DNA from: Streptomyces sp. ALI-76-A
GTDB taxonomy: Bacteria > Actinomycetota > Actinomycetes > Streptomycetales > Streptomycetaceae
Length of the DNA stretch: 64,000 nt
Assembly (NCBI RefSeq): GCF_030287445.1
Contig: NZ_JASVWB010000002.1
Coordinates: 2,976,001-3,040,000 of the forward strand
Direction: 5' to 3'
The notes beneath the pieces are model-generated. The model saw nothing but the letters and a program-made list of their open reading frames with translations, was not told the origin of the DNA and made no database searches. The stretch's first letter is position 1; each line of letters begins with the position of its first letter. The translations under genes were made by a program, and so were the position numbers. Below are positions 18,998 to 28,838 of the stretch, piece by piece.

Positions 18998-19849
18998 ATG
19001 CCGCCGAGGAGCAATCCGACCGCACGCCAGCAGCGTCTGGGCGCAGAGCTTCGCAAGCTACGGGAAGGGGCGGGACTGTCCACCGAACAGGCCGCCGTGC
19101 TGCTGGACACGAAACGGACCGTGATCACCAGCACCGAGGCGGGACGTCATGGCGTCAGCCCGGAGCGTGTCCGGCGCATCGCCTTCCGGTATGAGTGCAC
19201 TGACCAGGCCCTGGTGGATGCACTGGTCGACATGTGCGGCGACCGCACGCTCGGCTGGTGGGAGGCGTATCGCGACCGCCTGCCCGCGACATTCCTGGAC
19301 ATCGCCGAGTTGGAGTGGCACGCCCAGGGCTTGCGTGTCAGCACGATGACGCACATGCCGGGACAGTTGCAGACCGAGGCATACGCGCACGCTCTCTTCC
19401 AAGCTGCCATCCCGCCACTGCCCGCCGAGGAGTTCGAGGCCAGAGTCGCCCACCGCGTGCAAAGGCACCAGGTCATCGACCGGCCGGGGGCTCCGGACTA
19501 CGTGCTGGTCATCCACGAAGCCGCGCTACGGATCGAAGTCGGTGGACGCGCGGTGCTACGGAATCAACTTGGTCACCTCATGGCAGCCGCAGACCGCGAC
19601 AACGTCACAATCCAGGCCATCCCCTTCTCCGCAGGGGCGTTCCCCGGTTCGGGGCAGGCGATCCTGTACGCCCTCGGACAGATCCCCTCGCTCGACACCG
19701 TGCAACTGGATCGCACCACGGCAGGAGAATTCCTTTATTCAGGCGCCCATCTGTGCAAGTACCGTCTGCAACTCGACGAGATGCAGAGGATCGCGCTCAA
19801 GCCTGAGGAGACCCTCGATCTCATGCACACCATTTCCCGGCGCCTTTAG
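18998..19849 (+). CDS. WhiJ-like XRE regulator with DUF5753 domain
   Basis: 283 residues from ATG 18998 (GAGGGA upstream). An N-terminal helix-turn-helix (LGAELRKLREGAGLSTEQAAVLL, residues 11-33, then ITSTEAGRHGVSPERV) is followed by a ~190-residue DUF5753 region with the family's WWEAYRD and YVLVIHEAALR ... GQLGHL-type segments. These regulators are characteristic of Streptomyces and act with a small DUF397-like protein and a HATPase. Here the small partner begins 10 bp after the stop and the HATPase is divergent. Lying between hsdR and a kinase, the trio may be a passenger or a regulator of the island. Confidence 0.9.
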   Translation: MPPRSNPTARQQRLGAELRKLREGAGLSTEQAAVLLDTKRTVITSTEAGRHGVSPERVRRIAFRYECTDQALVDALVDMCGDRTLGWWEAYRDRLPATFLDIAELEWHAQGLRVSTMTHMPGQLQTEAYAHALFQAAIPPLPAEEFEARVAHRVQRHQVIDRPGAPDYVLVIHEAALRIEVGGRAVLRNQLGHLMAAADRDNVTIQAIPFSAGAFPGSGQAILYALGQIPSLDTVQLDRTTAGEFLYSGAHLCKYRLQLDEMQRIALKPEETLDLMHTISRRL

Positions 19850-19859
19850 GAGAGTGGCC

Positions 19860-20051
19860 ATGTCTGACATCAGCTGGGAAGCCCCCTTCTGCCAGGATGC
19901 GAGCAACTGCTTCCGCCTCGGCATCGACGCCGACGGCAACGGCTACATAGCCGTCAACGGCCAAGAGGACCGATACCTCACCGACTCCCTTGAAGCCCTG
20001 CGCACCCTCATCACCGACATTAAGGCCGGAAAGGCCGACCACCTGCTGTAA
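19860..20051 (+). CDS. Small DUF397-like partner of the WhiJ-type regulator
   Basis: 63 residues from ATG 19860. The upstream TAGGAG carries both the regulator stop and the ribosome site, so the two genes are coupled. The sequence starts SDISWEAPFCQDASNCFRL and is acidic; it has the W-x(5)-C-x(3)-NC pattern of the small DUF397-like proteins but not the typical C-terminal W..F, so assignment is mainly by position. Such proteins are thought to antagonise the cognate XRE regulator. Confidence 0.7.
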   Translation: MSDISWEAPFCQDASNCFRLGIDADGNGYIAVNGQEDRYLTDSLEALRTLITDIKAGKADHLL

Positions 20052-20130
20052 CCCCTGCCGCGCGCCCCGCCGATAGGTACCGTGTACAGCGATCGACTGA
20101 CGTGGCATCAGGACGACGGAGGCGCGGCGC

Positions 20131-21747
<1,617 letters not shown>

Positions 21748-21774
21748 CGTCCTGCCGGTGCGGTGCACACGCCG

Positions 21775-22281
21775 TCAGGCATCGTCCGCGGCCTCTTCGC
21801 CGTGGATGCGCTGAGCCAGATTCCACAGGCTCAGGCCATCCGACTGGAACCAGCGAGCCGTTCCCTGGTTGGCAACGGGTCGCTCGTCCCAGTCGGCGTC
21901 CGCCCACATCTTCGACACAAGCCCGGACGGCGAGTACTGCTGCTCGTCGTGGGCCCACAGGGATCGGCCTGGCCCGGTGATTTGAGCCAAGTCGCCTGGC
22001 GTCGCCGTTCGTCTTGGAAAGCCACGCCTCCATGGCGCGGGAATCTGCTTCATGACCTTGCTGTCCCAGTCGCAAGCATGGGATGAGCGAGCGAAGTTGA
22101 AGATCTCCCCTTGCCGCGCGTTTTCCCTTGTCGTTGTCGGGCAGCCCAAACACTCGCCGTTTGTTGCCGATTCCTTCAGCTCAGAGACTTGTGTCTCCGT
22201 CAAGGTCTCTGTGCCGAGGACGGAGTGACGGTAAGTTAGGTGTGCAGCGCAGCGAGGGACGCATCGGCGAGGGGGCGGCAT
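21775..22281 (-). CDS. Possible small protein of unknown function
   Basis: An open frame of up to 168 codons opposite the kinase/nuclease junction. The frame could begin at ATG 22281 or at TTG 22203. The C-terminal half (SLWAHDEQQY ... GTARWFQSDGLSLWNLAQRI) reads like a real acidic protein, while the N-terminal part is Arg/Cys-rich and unconvincing. ATG 22281 overlaps the ATG of the divergent nuclease gene. It could also be a decayed gene or chance. I do not recognise a family. Confidence 0.35.
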   Translation of the reverse strand: MPPPRRCVPRCAAHLTYRHSVLGTETLTETQVSELKESATNGECLGCPTTTRENARQGEIFNFARSSHACDWDSKVMKQIPAPWRRGFPRRTATPGDLAQITGPGRSLWAHDEQQYSPSGLVSKMWADADWDERPVANQGTARWFQSDGLSLWNLAQRIHGEEAADDA

Positions 22282-24424
22282 GCAGGGTAGCTTGATCCAG
22301 GCTCAGGCGCTGACGATCGAGGACGTCTTCACCGGGCATCGTTACCGTCTGGACAGCTACCAGCGGGACTACACATGGGGGCGCGACGACGTACGCAGGC
22401 TCATTGATGACCTGCGTAACAAATTTATGGCGAGTTGGCGCTTCGAGCACGACCGGGAGGAGGTCGCCAGGTATCAGCCATACTTTCTCGGACCGTTCGT
22501 CTACCACGAGGCCGCCCCGGTCACGTACCTCGTGGACGGCCAGCAGCGCATCACGACCCTCCATCTGATGCTGATCTACCTGCGCGAGCTTCTCCGTGCG
22601 CAAGACCTTGAGGATCAAGCTGCACGACTCAGTAGTCTGATCCTTTCCCACAAGTTCGGAAAGTCGGTGTATGCCCTCGACATTCCGGAACGCGACCAAT
22701 TCCTCGAAGTGGCGTTCCAAGAGACTGAGTTCGCGCTCCCTGACAACTCATCGGGCGCCCTGCGCCGACTCTGGGAGGCGGCGCTCGTCCTTCAGGAAGA
22801 ATTTCCCGAGGAACTGCGCAGCGATGCCCTCCCGTACTTCGTCGATTGGCTGCTCGACGGTGTGAGCATGGTGGGAATCCGTGCGGCCACACCGGAACAG
22901 GGCTGGGAGATCTATGAGTCGATGAACGACCGCGGGGTGCGCCTCGGTCCCATCGATCTCCTCAAGAGCTTCTTACTGTCGAAGATCGGCCCCGAGACTG
23001 CGGGCGCGGACAACATATGGCGCCAGATGGTCTCCGGACTGGCCGGCATCGACGTGAACGCTCCCAGCGACTTCATCAAGACCTTCTTGATCAGCCGCTA
23101 CGCGGACGTGAGTACGGACTCGAATGATTCCTCACTCGACGTCAAGCGCATCAACGGCCCATTCCACACCTGGGTGAAGGACAGCGTAGGACAGATCGGT
23201 CTGGTCAGACCGCAGGACTATCGAATCCTGATCGACGATCTCTCCGCGTACGCACATCGCTATCGCACGTTGGCGGCAGCAGCGCACACGTACGACAGCG
23301 AACTCAAGAGTGTCTTCTTCAACGCCTACAACGGCATCACGTCCCAGGCCGCACCGATTCTCGCGGCGATCGACCCCCGAGACGACTCCAGCACATTCAA
23401 GGCCAAGGCCAAGCTCATAGCCGACTATCTCGATCTCGTCTTCACTCGGCGCATCGTCAACGACCTGCCGTCGTCAAGCACCCATCTCGACCGCGAGGCC
23501 GTCAGACTCGTAGAGCGGCTGCGCGACGGTGTCAGCGTCGACAGACTCCGTGCCATCCTCGCTGAGGAAGTCGCCGCCCTCGACTACGACTTCACCGGCA
23601 TCAAGACCTATGGCCTACGCTCGAACAACAGCCGCCAGGTCCGCTACCTCCTCGCCCGGCTCACCGGATTCGTCGAGACCGCGTGCGAGCGAGGCGACGA
23701 GATGGACAGATACCTCGATGCGCAACGCCCTTTCGAAATCGAACACATCTGGGCCAACCACTTCGAGAGGTACCAGCCCGAGGTCGGCACGCGAGCCGTG
23801 TTCGACTCCTACCGCAACCGCCTCGGCGCACTGTTGCTCCTGAAAAAGTCGGACAACGCCAGTTACCAAGATCTGCCCTACGAGGAAAAGGTCGAGTTCT
23901 ACCAACGACAGAACCACCTCGCGGGCTCCCTGCACGTCAATCACCGAGAGCGGAACTCGGCCTTCAATAAATTTGGGAAGACGCACAGACTCGACCGGCT
24001 ACTCGACAGGAAGGCAATCGGGACACGCCAGGACCTCTACCAGCGTCTGTGCGAGCTCATCTGGAGTCCCGCGGCTTTCGGAAGCCGACCGGCAGCCTCT
24101 GCCCAGAGCCCGGACCGCTCACGCACTCGAACGCGTGCTCGCTACGACGTCGCGATCACCGACCTCATCGCTAAGGGGATACTCCCGGCCAATGCAACGC
24201 TTATCGGCCGCCGCCGTGGCGAGGTCTTCCAAGCCGAAATCTTGGACGATGGACGCATCCAGGTCACCTCCGGAGAGACGTTCCGGTCTCTCTCGGCAGC
24301 AGGTGAGTTCGTTCTGCAGACAAAATCATGCCCCGGCTGGAACTTCTGGCACGCACGACTTGACGACCGCGAGGCGCGCCTCGCCGACATTCGACGGGAG
24401 GCTCTGGAGAGGGGCATCGTCTGA
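22280..24424 (+). CDS. GmrSD-type DUF262/DUF1524 nuclease with C-terminal RAMA-like domain
   Basis: 714 residues. DUF262 (GmrS-like, NTP-using ParB/Srx fold): YQRDYTWGRDDVRRLIDDL at residues 27-45 and VDGQQRITTLHLML near 91, with WEIYESMNDRGVRLGPIDLL near 212. DUF1524 (GmrD-like His-Me finger nuclease): FEIEHIWANHF near 486, followed by RNRLGALLLLKKSDN and FNKFGK. The last ~95 residues (AITDLIAKGILPANATLI ... FQAEILDDGRIQVTSGETFRSLSAAGEFV ... WNFWHARL) match the layout of RAMA domains, which are linked to recognition of modified DNA. Known GmrSD enzymes cut modified phage DNA (type IV restriction). GC content is visibly below neighbours. Domain calls are by motif, not search. Confidence 0.85.
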   Translation: MQGSLIQAQALTIEDVFTGHRYRLDSYQRDYTWGRDDVRRLIDDLRNKFMASWRFEHDREEVARYQPYFLGPFVYHEAAPVTYLVDGQQRITTLHLMLIYLRELLRAQDLEDQAARLSSLILSHKFGKSVYALDIPERDQFLEVAFQETEFALPDNSSGALRRLWEAALVLQEEFPEELRSDALPYFVDWLLDGVSMVGIRAATPEQGWEIYESMNDRGVRLGPIDLLKSFLLSKIGPETAGADNIWRQMVSGLAGIDVNAPSDFIKTFLISRYADVSTDSNDSSLDVKRINGPFHTWVKDSVGQIGLVRPQDYRILIDDLSAYAHRYRTLAAAAHTYDSELKSVFFNAYNGITSQAAPILAAIDPRDDSSTFKAKAKLIADYLDLVFTRRIVNDLPSSSTHLDREAVRLVERLRDGVSVDRLRAILAEEVAALDYDFTGIKTYGLRSNNSRQVRYLLARLTGFVETACERGDEMDRYLDAQRPFEIEHIWANHFERYQPEVGTRAVFDSYRNRLGALLLLKKSDNASYQDLPYEEKVEFYQRQNHLAGSLHVNHRERNSAFNKFGKTHRLDRLLDRKAIGTRQDLYQRLCELIWSPAAFGSRPAASAQSPDRSRTRTRARYDVAITDLIAKGILPANATLIGRRRGEVFQAEILDDGRIQVTSGETFRSLSAAGEFVLQTKSCPGWNFWHARLDDREARLADIRREALERGIV

Positions 24425-24494
24425 CCTGGTGATGCCATTGCGACATATTGGCGGGATCATTCAAGACTTGGTTTCGCCCGAGCAGAGCGGTTAT

Positions 24495-24904
24495 GGCAGA
24501 CGAGTCGGGCTGTACGCCGGGTTCTGTCGCCCGGTCGCCTCGCGGCGGCCGGGGAGACGGCCATCCATCTAGGACCGGCGTTGCCGCCGGCCTCGTGCGG
24601 TCTACCCGCGGACTCGGGCGGGCAGCCCTCGAACGTCCGCGCAGAAGCACCTGGGTGCTTCCTTTTGACCTTGCTCCGGGTGGGGTTTACCTAGCTGCCC
24701 AGGTCGCCCTGGGCACTGGTGGTCTCTTACACCACCGTTTCACCCTTACCGAGGACCGAGGCCCCCGGCGGTCTGTTTTCTGTGGCACTGTCCCGCGGGT
24801 CACCCCGGGTGGCCGTTAGCCACCACCCTGCCCTGTGGAGCCCGGACGTTCCTCGGGAAGCCCCAAGGGGCTCCACGCGGCCGTCCGCCCGGCTCGTCTG
24901 CCGT
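24495..24904 (-). ncRNA. rnpB: RNase P RNA
   Basis: About 410 nt on the minus strand. Conserved elements read on that strand are GAGGAACGTCCGGGCTCCA near the 5' end (about 24,860), the central GGTGAAACGGTGGTGTAAGA region (about 24,740), and the 3' half AGATGGATGGCCGTC and ACAGAACCCGGCGTACAG near 24,510-24,570. The two GGCAGACGAG/CTCGTCTGCC ends give the closing P1 helix. This is the catalytic RNA of tRNA 5' maturation, bacterial type A as in other actinobacteria. Its 3' end lies 70 bp from the stop of the GmrSD-type gene, so it bounds the defence island. Confidence 0.96.
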
Positions 24905-25078
24905 GTCGACCATGTTACCGGGCGCGGGCCCCGTCTCGGTCCGGTCGGGGGTCCGGCCCCGGCGGAGCCGCCGTGCGGGGCCGCGCCCCTGGGGCGACGT
25001 GACGCCGTGCGGGTGGCCGCCCCCAGGCCGCACGGACCTGGCCGGGGTCAGGCGTAGGGCGGGTGGTGGCCAACCCGC

Positions 25079-25370
25079 GCCGGAGGCAGGCACCACGAAT
25101 GTGCCTAGCCCGGATCGGACGCCGACACCGGCCGACCGACCGACCCCGGATCGGAGTCCGGCCCGCCGCCCCGGGTGTCCGAGCCCGGACCGGAGCCGGA
25201 GGCAGGCACCGAGACGGAACCCGATCCCGAACCCGAGCCAGACGCAGGCACCGAGACGGAACCCGAACCCGAGCCGGAGGCAGGCACGGGGGTGGTGACC
25301 GACCCCGAACCGGCAGCAGGCACCGGGACGGTGACCGACCCCGAACCGGCAGCAGGCACCAGAGGTGCCG
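25079..25370. repeat. Imperfect tandem repeats encoding and following the EamA tail
   Basis: Units around GGCAGGCACC...GACC/GACGG...CCGAACC recur in the last ~180 bp of the EamA gene. A GCCGGAGGCAGGCAC copy is also present at 25,079-25,092, beyond the stop (25,105-25,107). This resembles the stop-region repeats at other genes in this window. Confidence 0.85.
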
Positions 25371-26235
25371 CCGCCCCCGGCCCGGCCGCCGTCGCCAGCA
25401 CCGACCCCGCCAGGATCAGCGTGAACGCCGCCACCACCCCCACCGTGAGCCGTTCGTCCAGGAACACCGCGCCCGCCGCCACCGCGACCGCCGGGTTGAC
25501 GTACGTGAACACCGTCGCCCGGGTCGGGCCGACCTCCTTGATCAGTTCCAGGAAGGCGACGAAGGCGAGGGCCGTGCAGACGACGCCCAGGGCCGCGAGG
25601 GCGGCCAGGACGGAGGGCGCGGGCATCGTGGACGGCCACGTCACCGCCGCCGCGGGCGCGTAGACCAGGGCCGCGAGGGCCAGGCACGGGGCGATGAGCT
25701 GGAGGGTCGGGACGTCCTTCAGGTGACGCGCGGCGATCAGCGGGGCCGTCGCGTAGCCGATCACCGTCACCAGCACCTCGGCCAGGCTCAGCGCGTCTCC
25801 GCCGGTCAGGTGCGGGACCGTGAGGACCGCGACACCCGCCAGGCCCAGCCCGAGCCCGACGACGCGCCTCACGCCCAGCCTCTCCGTGGCGCCGAAGAAG
25901 CGGGCCAGGGCGACGCCGACGATCGGGACGCCCGCGATCAGCAGGCCCGCCGTCGAGCTGGACAGGTGGCGTTCGGCGTCGGTCAGGGTCCACCAGGGGC
26001 CGATGATCTCTATGCAGGCGAAGGCCAGCAGGGGTCGCCAGTGCCTGCGCACGGTCGACGACAGGCCGCCCTGTCGTACCGCGAAGGGCATCAGCAGTAC
26101 GGCGCCCAGCGCGCAGCGCGTGAACACCACCACGGACGGGGACAGCGGGGCGTCCACCGCCACCTTGATCAACAGGTAGGGGATGCCCCAGACCACTCCC
26201 ATCAGGGAGAACAGGAACCAGCCGCGTGCAGTCAT
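25105..26235 (-). CDS. EamA/DMT-family transporter with a repetitive C-terminal tail
   Basis: 376 residues from ATG 26235 (MTARGWFLFSLMGVVWGIPYLLIKVAV). Two EamA repeats give ten hydrophobic helices through about residue 290 (VVAAFTLILAGSVLATAAGPG). The remaining ~85 residues are a low-complexity tail built from imperfect VPASGSGSGSVS-type repeats, not found in typical ~300-residue EamA proteins. EamA proteins export metabolites. The neighbouring co-directional AraC regulator suggests ligand-controlled export. The substrate is unknown, and the tail looks like repeat expansion rather than a functional domain. Confidence 0.85.
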   Translation of the reverse strand: MTARGWFLFSLMGVVWGIPYLLIKVAVDAPLSPSVVVFTRCALGAVLLMPFAVRQGGLSSTVRRHWRPLLAFACIEIIGPWWTLTDAERHLSSSTAGLLIAGVPIVGVALARFFGATERLGVRRVVGLGLGLAGVAVLTVPHLTGGDALSLAEVLVTVIGYATAPLIAARHLKDVPTLQLIAPCLALAALVYAPAAAVTWPSTMPAPSVLAALAALGVVCTALAFVAFLELIKEVGPTRATVFTYVNPAVAVAAGAVFLDERLTVGVVAAFTLILAGSVLATAAGPGAAAPLVPAAGSGSVTVPVPAAGSGSVTTPVPASGSGSGSVSVPASGSGSGSGSVSVPASGSGPGSDTRGGGPDSDPGSVGRPVSASDPG

Positions 26236-26253
26236 GCGGCCATGCTCACCGGA

Positions 26254-26453
26254 TCGGCGGCGTGCGTCTTGAACGCTGTTGCGGTACGGGAGGGCCGGGC
26301 CCACCCAGCGGCTCAGCACCCCCGACCATCAGCGGCGTGCGTTGTGAACGCTGTTGCGGTACGCGGAAGCCGGGCCGGGGTCACGCCCCCGGAGTCACGC
26401 CCGGCACCCACCAGGTCTCAGCGGCGCACGTGGTGAACGCTGGTGCGGTACGC
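26254..26453. repeat. Three copies of the araC-type gene's 3' end
   Basis: Copies at about 26,254-26,288, 26,329-26,363 and 26,418-26,453 share GAACGCTG(T/G)TGCGGTACG. The third is the real end of the regulator (YRTSVHHVRR plus stop). The other two would encode YRNSVHNARR and YRNSVQDARR tails on the same strand and have no gene of their own. Spacing is 75 and 89 bp. Confidence 0.9.
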
Positions 26454-27239
26454 CGCCGGCGTCACGCCCACCACCCGCCGGAACCAGCGCGTCAGATGCG
26501 CCTGGTCCGCGAAGCCCACCCGGCCAGCCACCTCCGCCGGGCGCAGTCCGCTCTCCAGCAGGCCGCGCGCCCGGTGCACCCGGTGCTGTGCCAGCCAGGC
26601 GTACGGGGGCATCCCCATCGTCGTACGGAAGACCCGGAGGAGCTGGTAGCGGGACAGGCCCTGCTCGGCGGCGAGCAGGGCCAGGGACGGGGGTGCCAGG
26701 AGGTCGTCCGCGAGGCGGTCGCGCACCGCGTGGGCGATGTGTGCGGCGCCGGGGAACGTGTCGGCGCGAGGGCGGGCCGTGGAGTGGCGGCGGGTCAGGG
26801 CCGTCAGAAGCCAGGGGAGGCGGGACTCCGTCTCCAACGGGTCCGGGCAGGCGCTGAGTTCGGTGTGGGCGCGGCTCAGGGCGCTGGCCAGTTCGGGGTC
26901 GTCGAGGAGGGGCTCGCGGAAGTGCGGGAGGCCGCCGCCGAGGGTGCCGTCGGTGAGGAGGGAGGGGTCGGGGTACAGGGCTCGGTAGGCGTAGCCGTCC
27001 GACGCGGCCGGGCGGCCGGTGTGCGTCTCGCCGGGAGCGAGTACGACGATGGAGCCCGGGCCGGGACGGAGGTGGTCGCCCCGGTAGTCGATGACCTCGG
27101 AGCCGGCGACGCAGATGCCGATGCTGAACTGCTCGTGCGTGTGCGAGGCGTAGGCGTGGCGGTCGAAGCGGGCGGTGAGCAGGTCGAGCGGCGGGCCGCA
27201 ACGGCCCAGACGTGCCCTGGTCCACCGTGCCTGTTCCAT
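26418..27239 (-). CDS. AraC-family transcriptional regulator with cupin sensor
   Basis: 273 residues from ATG 27239 (MEQARWTRARLGRCGPPLDLL). The N-terminal ~150 residues show an AraC_binding cupin (HAYASHTHEQFSIGICVAGS ... PGSIVVLAPGETHTG). The C-terminal DNA-binding region has two helix-turn-helices, LALLAAEQGLSRYQLLRVFRTTMGM and PAEVAGRVGFADQAHLTRWFRRVVGVTP. The frame stays open upstream to 27,497, but that part encodes a remnant of another family. Adjacent and upstream of an EamA exporter, it probably responds to a small molecule and controls that exporter. Confidence 0.92.
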   Translation of the reverse strand: MEQARWTRARLGRCGPPLDLLTARFDRHAYASHTHEQFSIGICVAGSEVIDYRGDHLRPGPGSIVVLAPGETHTGRPAASDGYAYRALYPDPSLLTDGTLGGGLPHFREPLLDDPELASALSRAHTELSACPDPLETESRLPWLLTALTRRHSTARPRADTFPGAAHIAHAVRDRLADDLLAPPSLALLAAEQGLSRYQLLRVFRTTMGMPPYAWLAQHRVHRARGLLESGLRPAEVAGRVGFADQAHLTRWFRRVVGVTPAAYRTSVHHVRR

Positions 27240-27275
27240 GCGTCGCCCCCTGGTCGTCGTCCTGTGGGGGGAACG

Positions 27276-27419
27276 CCGGAGAGCTCGGAGATAGTCCGAC
27301 GTGTCCAGGTCGAAGGCGGAGGGTTCCGGGAGGGTGAGCGGCTTGCCGAAGGCGACGGCGCGGAGCTCCCGGTACTCGCCGGACGCGGGGTCGCTGAACG
27401 GTGTGGTCCACGAGGCCCG
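27276..27419 (-). pseudogene. Remnant of a Uma2-family nuclease C-terminus
   Basis: In frame with and just before the AraC start, the minus strand encodes TTPFSDPASGEYRELRAV then FGKPLTLPEPSAFDLDTS. This fits the end of Streptomyces Uma2/DUF820 proteins, which typically close with a fGe-x-v-x-lPeP-x-x-f-x-LDTs pattern. No N-terminal or catalytic part is present and no start is suitable, so it is read as a truncated gene. The identification is by motif memory. Confidence 0.5.
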
Positions 27420-27422
27420 TCC

Positions 27423-27459
27423 TTGACCCTGCCGCAGCGTCAGCGTTTGTACTGGTCCC
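27423..27459 (+). promoter_or_regulatory. MerR-type promoter/operator driving a probably leaderless transcript
   Basis: TTGACC (27,423-27,428) and TGTACT (27,448-27,453) are separated by 19 bp, the overlong spacing typical of MerR-activated promoters. The spacer holds an imperfect dyad ACCCTG-N8-TCAGCGT. The expected start of transcription coincides with the A of ATG 27,460, and there is no ribosome site, so the message would be leaderless and the gene autoregulated. Confidence 0.7.
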
Positions 27460-28239
27460 ATGCGGATCGGAGAACTCGCCGCGGCCATCGGCGTCACGAC
27501 GCGGACCGTGCGGCACTACCACCATCTGGGACTGCTCCCGGAGCCCGAGCGGCTCGGGAACGGCTACCGGGACTACACGCTGCGGCACGCCGTCGTGCTG
27601 GCCCGGATCCGGCGGCTGACCGAGCTGGGGCTCGGGCTCGCCGAGGTGCGGGACGTGCTCGCCGAGGACGCCGGGAAGGATCTCGTCGAGGTGCTCACCG
27701 AACTGGACGAGGACCTCGCCCGGCAGGAGGCGGCGATCCGGGAGCGGCGGGCCAGGCTGCACGGTCTTCTCCAGGCGGGCGCGCTGCCCGCCGAGGGGCC
27801 GGTCTCACCCGGGCTGGCGGCGCTGTTCCACGAGGTGGGCCCGGTGCCGGACTCCCCCATGGCCGCCAAGGACCGGGAGATCCTCGCGCTGCTCGACACC
27901 GCGGCGGCTCCCGAGGACCGGGAGCGGCTGGTCGGGCTGCTGGGCGGGGCCCTGAGCACTCCAGGCGGGATCGAGCGGGTGCACCGGGCGTACGCCCTGC
28001 TGGACGGGCTCGCCGACGCCGACCCGGCGGATCCGGAGGTGAGCGGGCGGGTGGAGGAGGCCGCGCGGGCGCTCGTCGAGTGTCTGCCCGGTGAGCTGTT
28101 CACGGGCACGGGCACGGGCGTCCTCGCGATCGACGACGCCCATGGTTTCCTGCGCGCGGTCTACGCCGACTTCGCGCCCGCGCAGGCCGAGGTGATCCGC
28201 CGGACGGTGCGGATCCTGACCGAGAGGGGGAGCCCATGA
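27460..28239 (+). CDS. MerR-family transcriptional regulator
   Basis: 259 residues. MRIGELAAAIGVTTRTVRHYHHLGLLPEPER is the classic MerR winged helix-turn-helix (residues 1-31), followed by a ~45-residue coiled-coil dimerisation helix (LVEVLTELDEDLARQEAAIRERRARL). The ~150-residue effector domain has no CueR/ZntR-type metal cysteines, so it is more like TipA/BltR-type drug-sensing members, though the ligand is unknown. The stop overlaps the ATG of the next gene (ATGA), forming an operon with a membrane protein that is the likely regulated output. Confidence 0.92.
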   Translation: MRIGELAAAIGVTTRTVRHYHHLGLLPEPERLGNGYRDYTLRHAVVLARIRRLTELGLGLAEVRDVLAEDAGKDLVEVLTELDEDLARQEAAIRERRARLHGLLQAGALPAEGPVSPGLAALFHEVGPVPDSPMAAKDREILALLDTAAAPEDRERLVGLLGGALSTPGGIERVHRAYALLDGLADADPADPEVSGRVEEAARALVECLPGELFTGTGTGVLAIDDAHGFLRAVYADFAPAQAEVIRRTVRILTERGSP

Positions 28240-28838
28240 GGATCGCCCACGTCCTCGTCCGGCACGAGGTGCGGATGCTCGCGAGTCTCGTGCTGTGGCT
28301 GGCCAGGAGACGCCACGGGACGGACGGCGGGCGGGCCTTCGGGTACGCCCGGGGGCAGGGACCGGTGATGTTCGGGCTCGCCTTCGTGTGCCTGGTCGAG
28401 ACGGTGACGATGTCGGTGCTGCTGCGGGACTGGCTGGTCCCGCACGCCGTGATGTTCTTCCTGGACGTGTACACCATCGTCTTCGTCGTCGCGCTGCACG
28501 CGGCGAACGTGGTCCGGCCCCATGTGCTGGAGGCCGGTCACCTCCGTCTCCGCCGTGCCGTGCACGTCGATCTGCGGATCCCGCTGGAGCGGATCACCTC
28601 CGTATGCCGGGAGTTGCGGACCGTAGACGAGCGGGCCGAGGGTCGACTCGACCTCGGCGTAGGGGCGCAGACCTCCGTCACCCTCGAACTCGCCGAGCCG
28701 GTCGCCCACTTCACCTTCTTCGGCCGGCGTCGGGACATCCGTCTCGTCCGCTTCCACGCCGACGACGCGACCGAACTCGTTAAGGCCCTCACGCAGGCGC
28801 GAAACGCACGGTCGCCGCTCCCGGATCGGCCCCGGTGA
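28236..28838 (+). CDS. Membrane protein of unknown function in a MerR operon
   Basis: 200 residues from ATG 28236, overlapping the merR-type stop. Two hydrophobic segments (GPVMFGLAFVCLVETVTMSVLL, written here as residues ~43-64, and PHAVMFFLDVYTIVFVVALH, ~70-89) precede a soluble ~100-residue C-terminal domain. No family is recognised. The last ~25 codons (from about 28,767) lie in a direct repeat whose other copy is the end of the convergent ribonuclease gene, so this C-terminus may have been replaced by a duplication. Confidence 0.75.
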   Translation: MRIAHVLVRHEVRMLASLVLWLARRRHGTDGGRAFGYARGQGPVMFGLAFVCLVETVTMSVLLRDWLVPHAVMFFLDVYTIVFVVALHAANVVRPHVLEAGHLRLRRAVHVDLRIPLERITSVCRELRTVDERAEGRLDLGVGAQTSVTLELAEPVAHFTFFGRRRDIRLVRFHADDATELVKALTQARNARSPLPDRPR

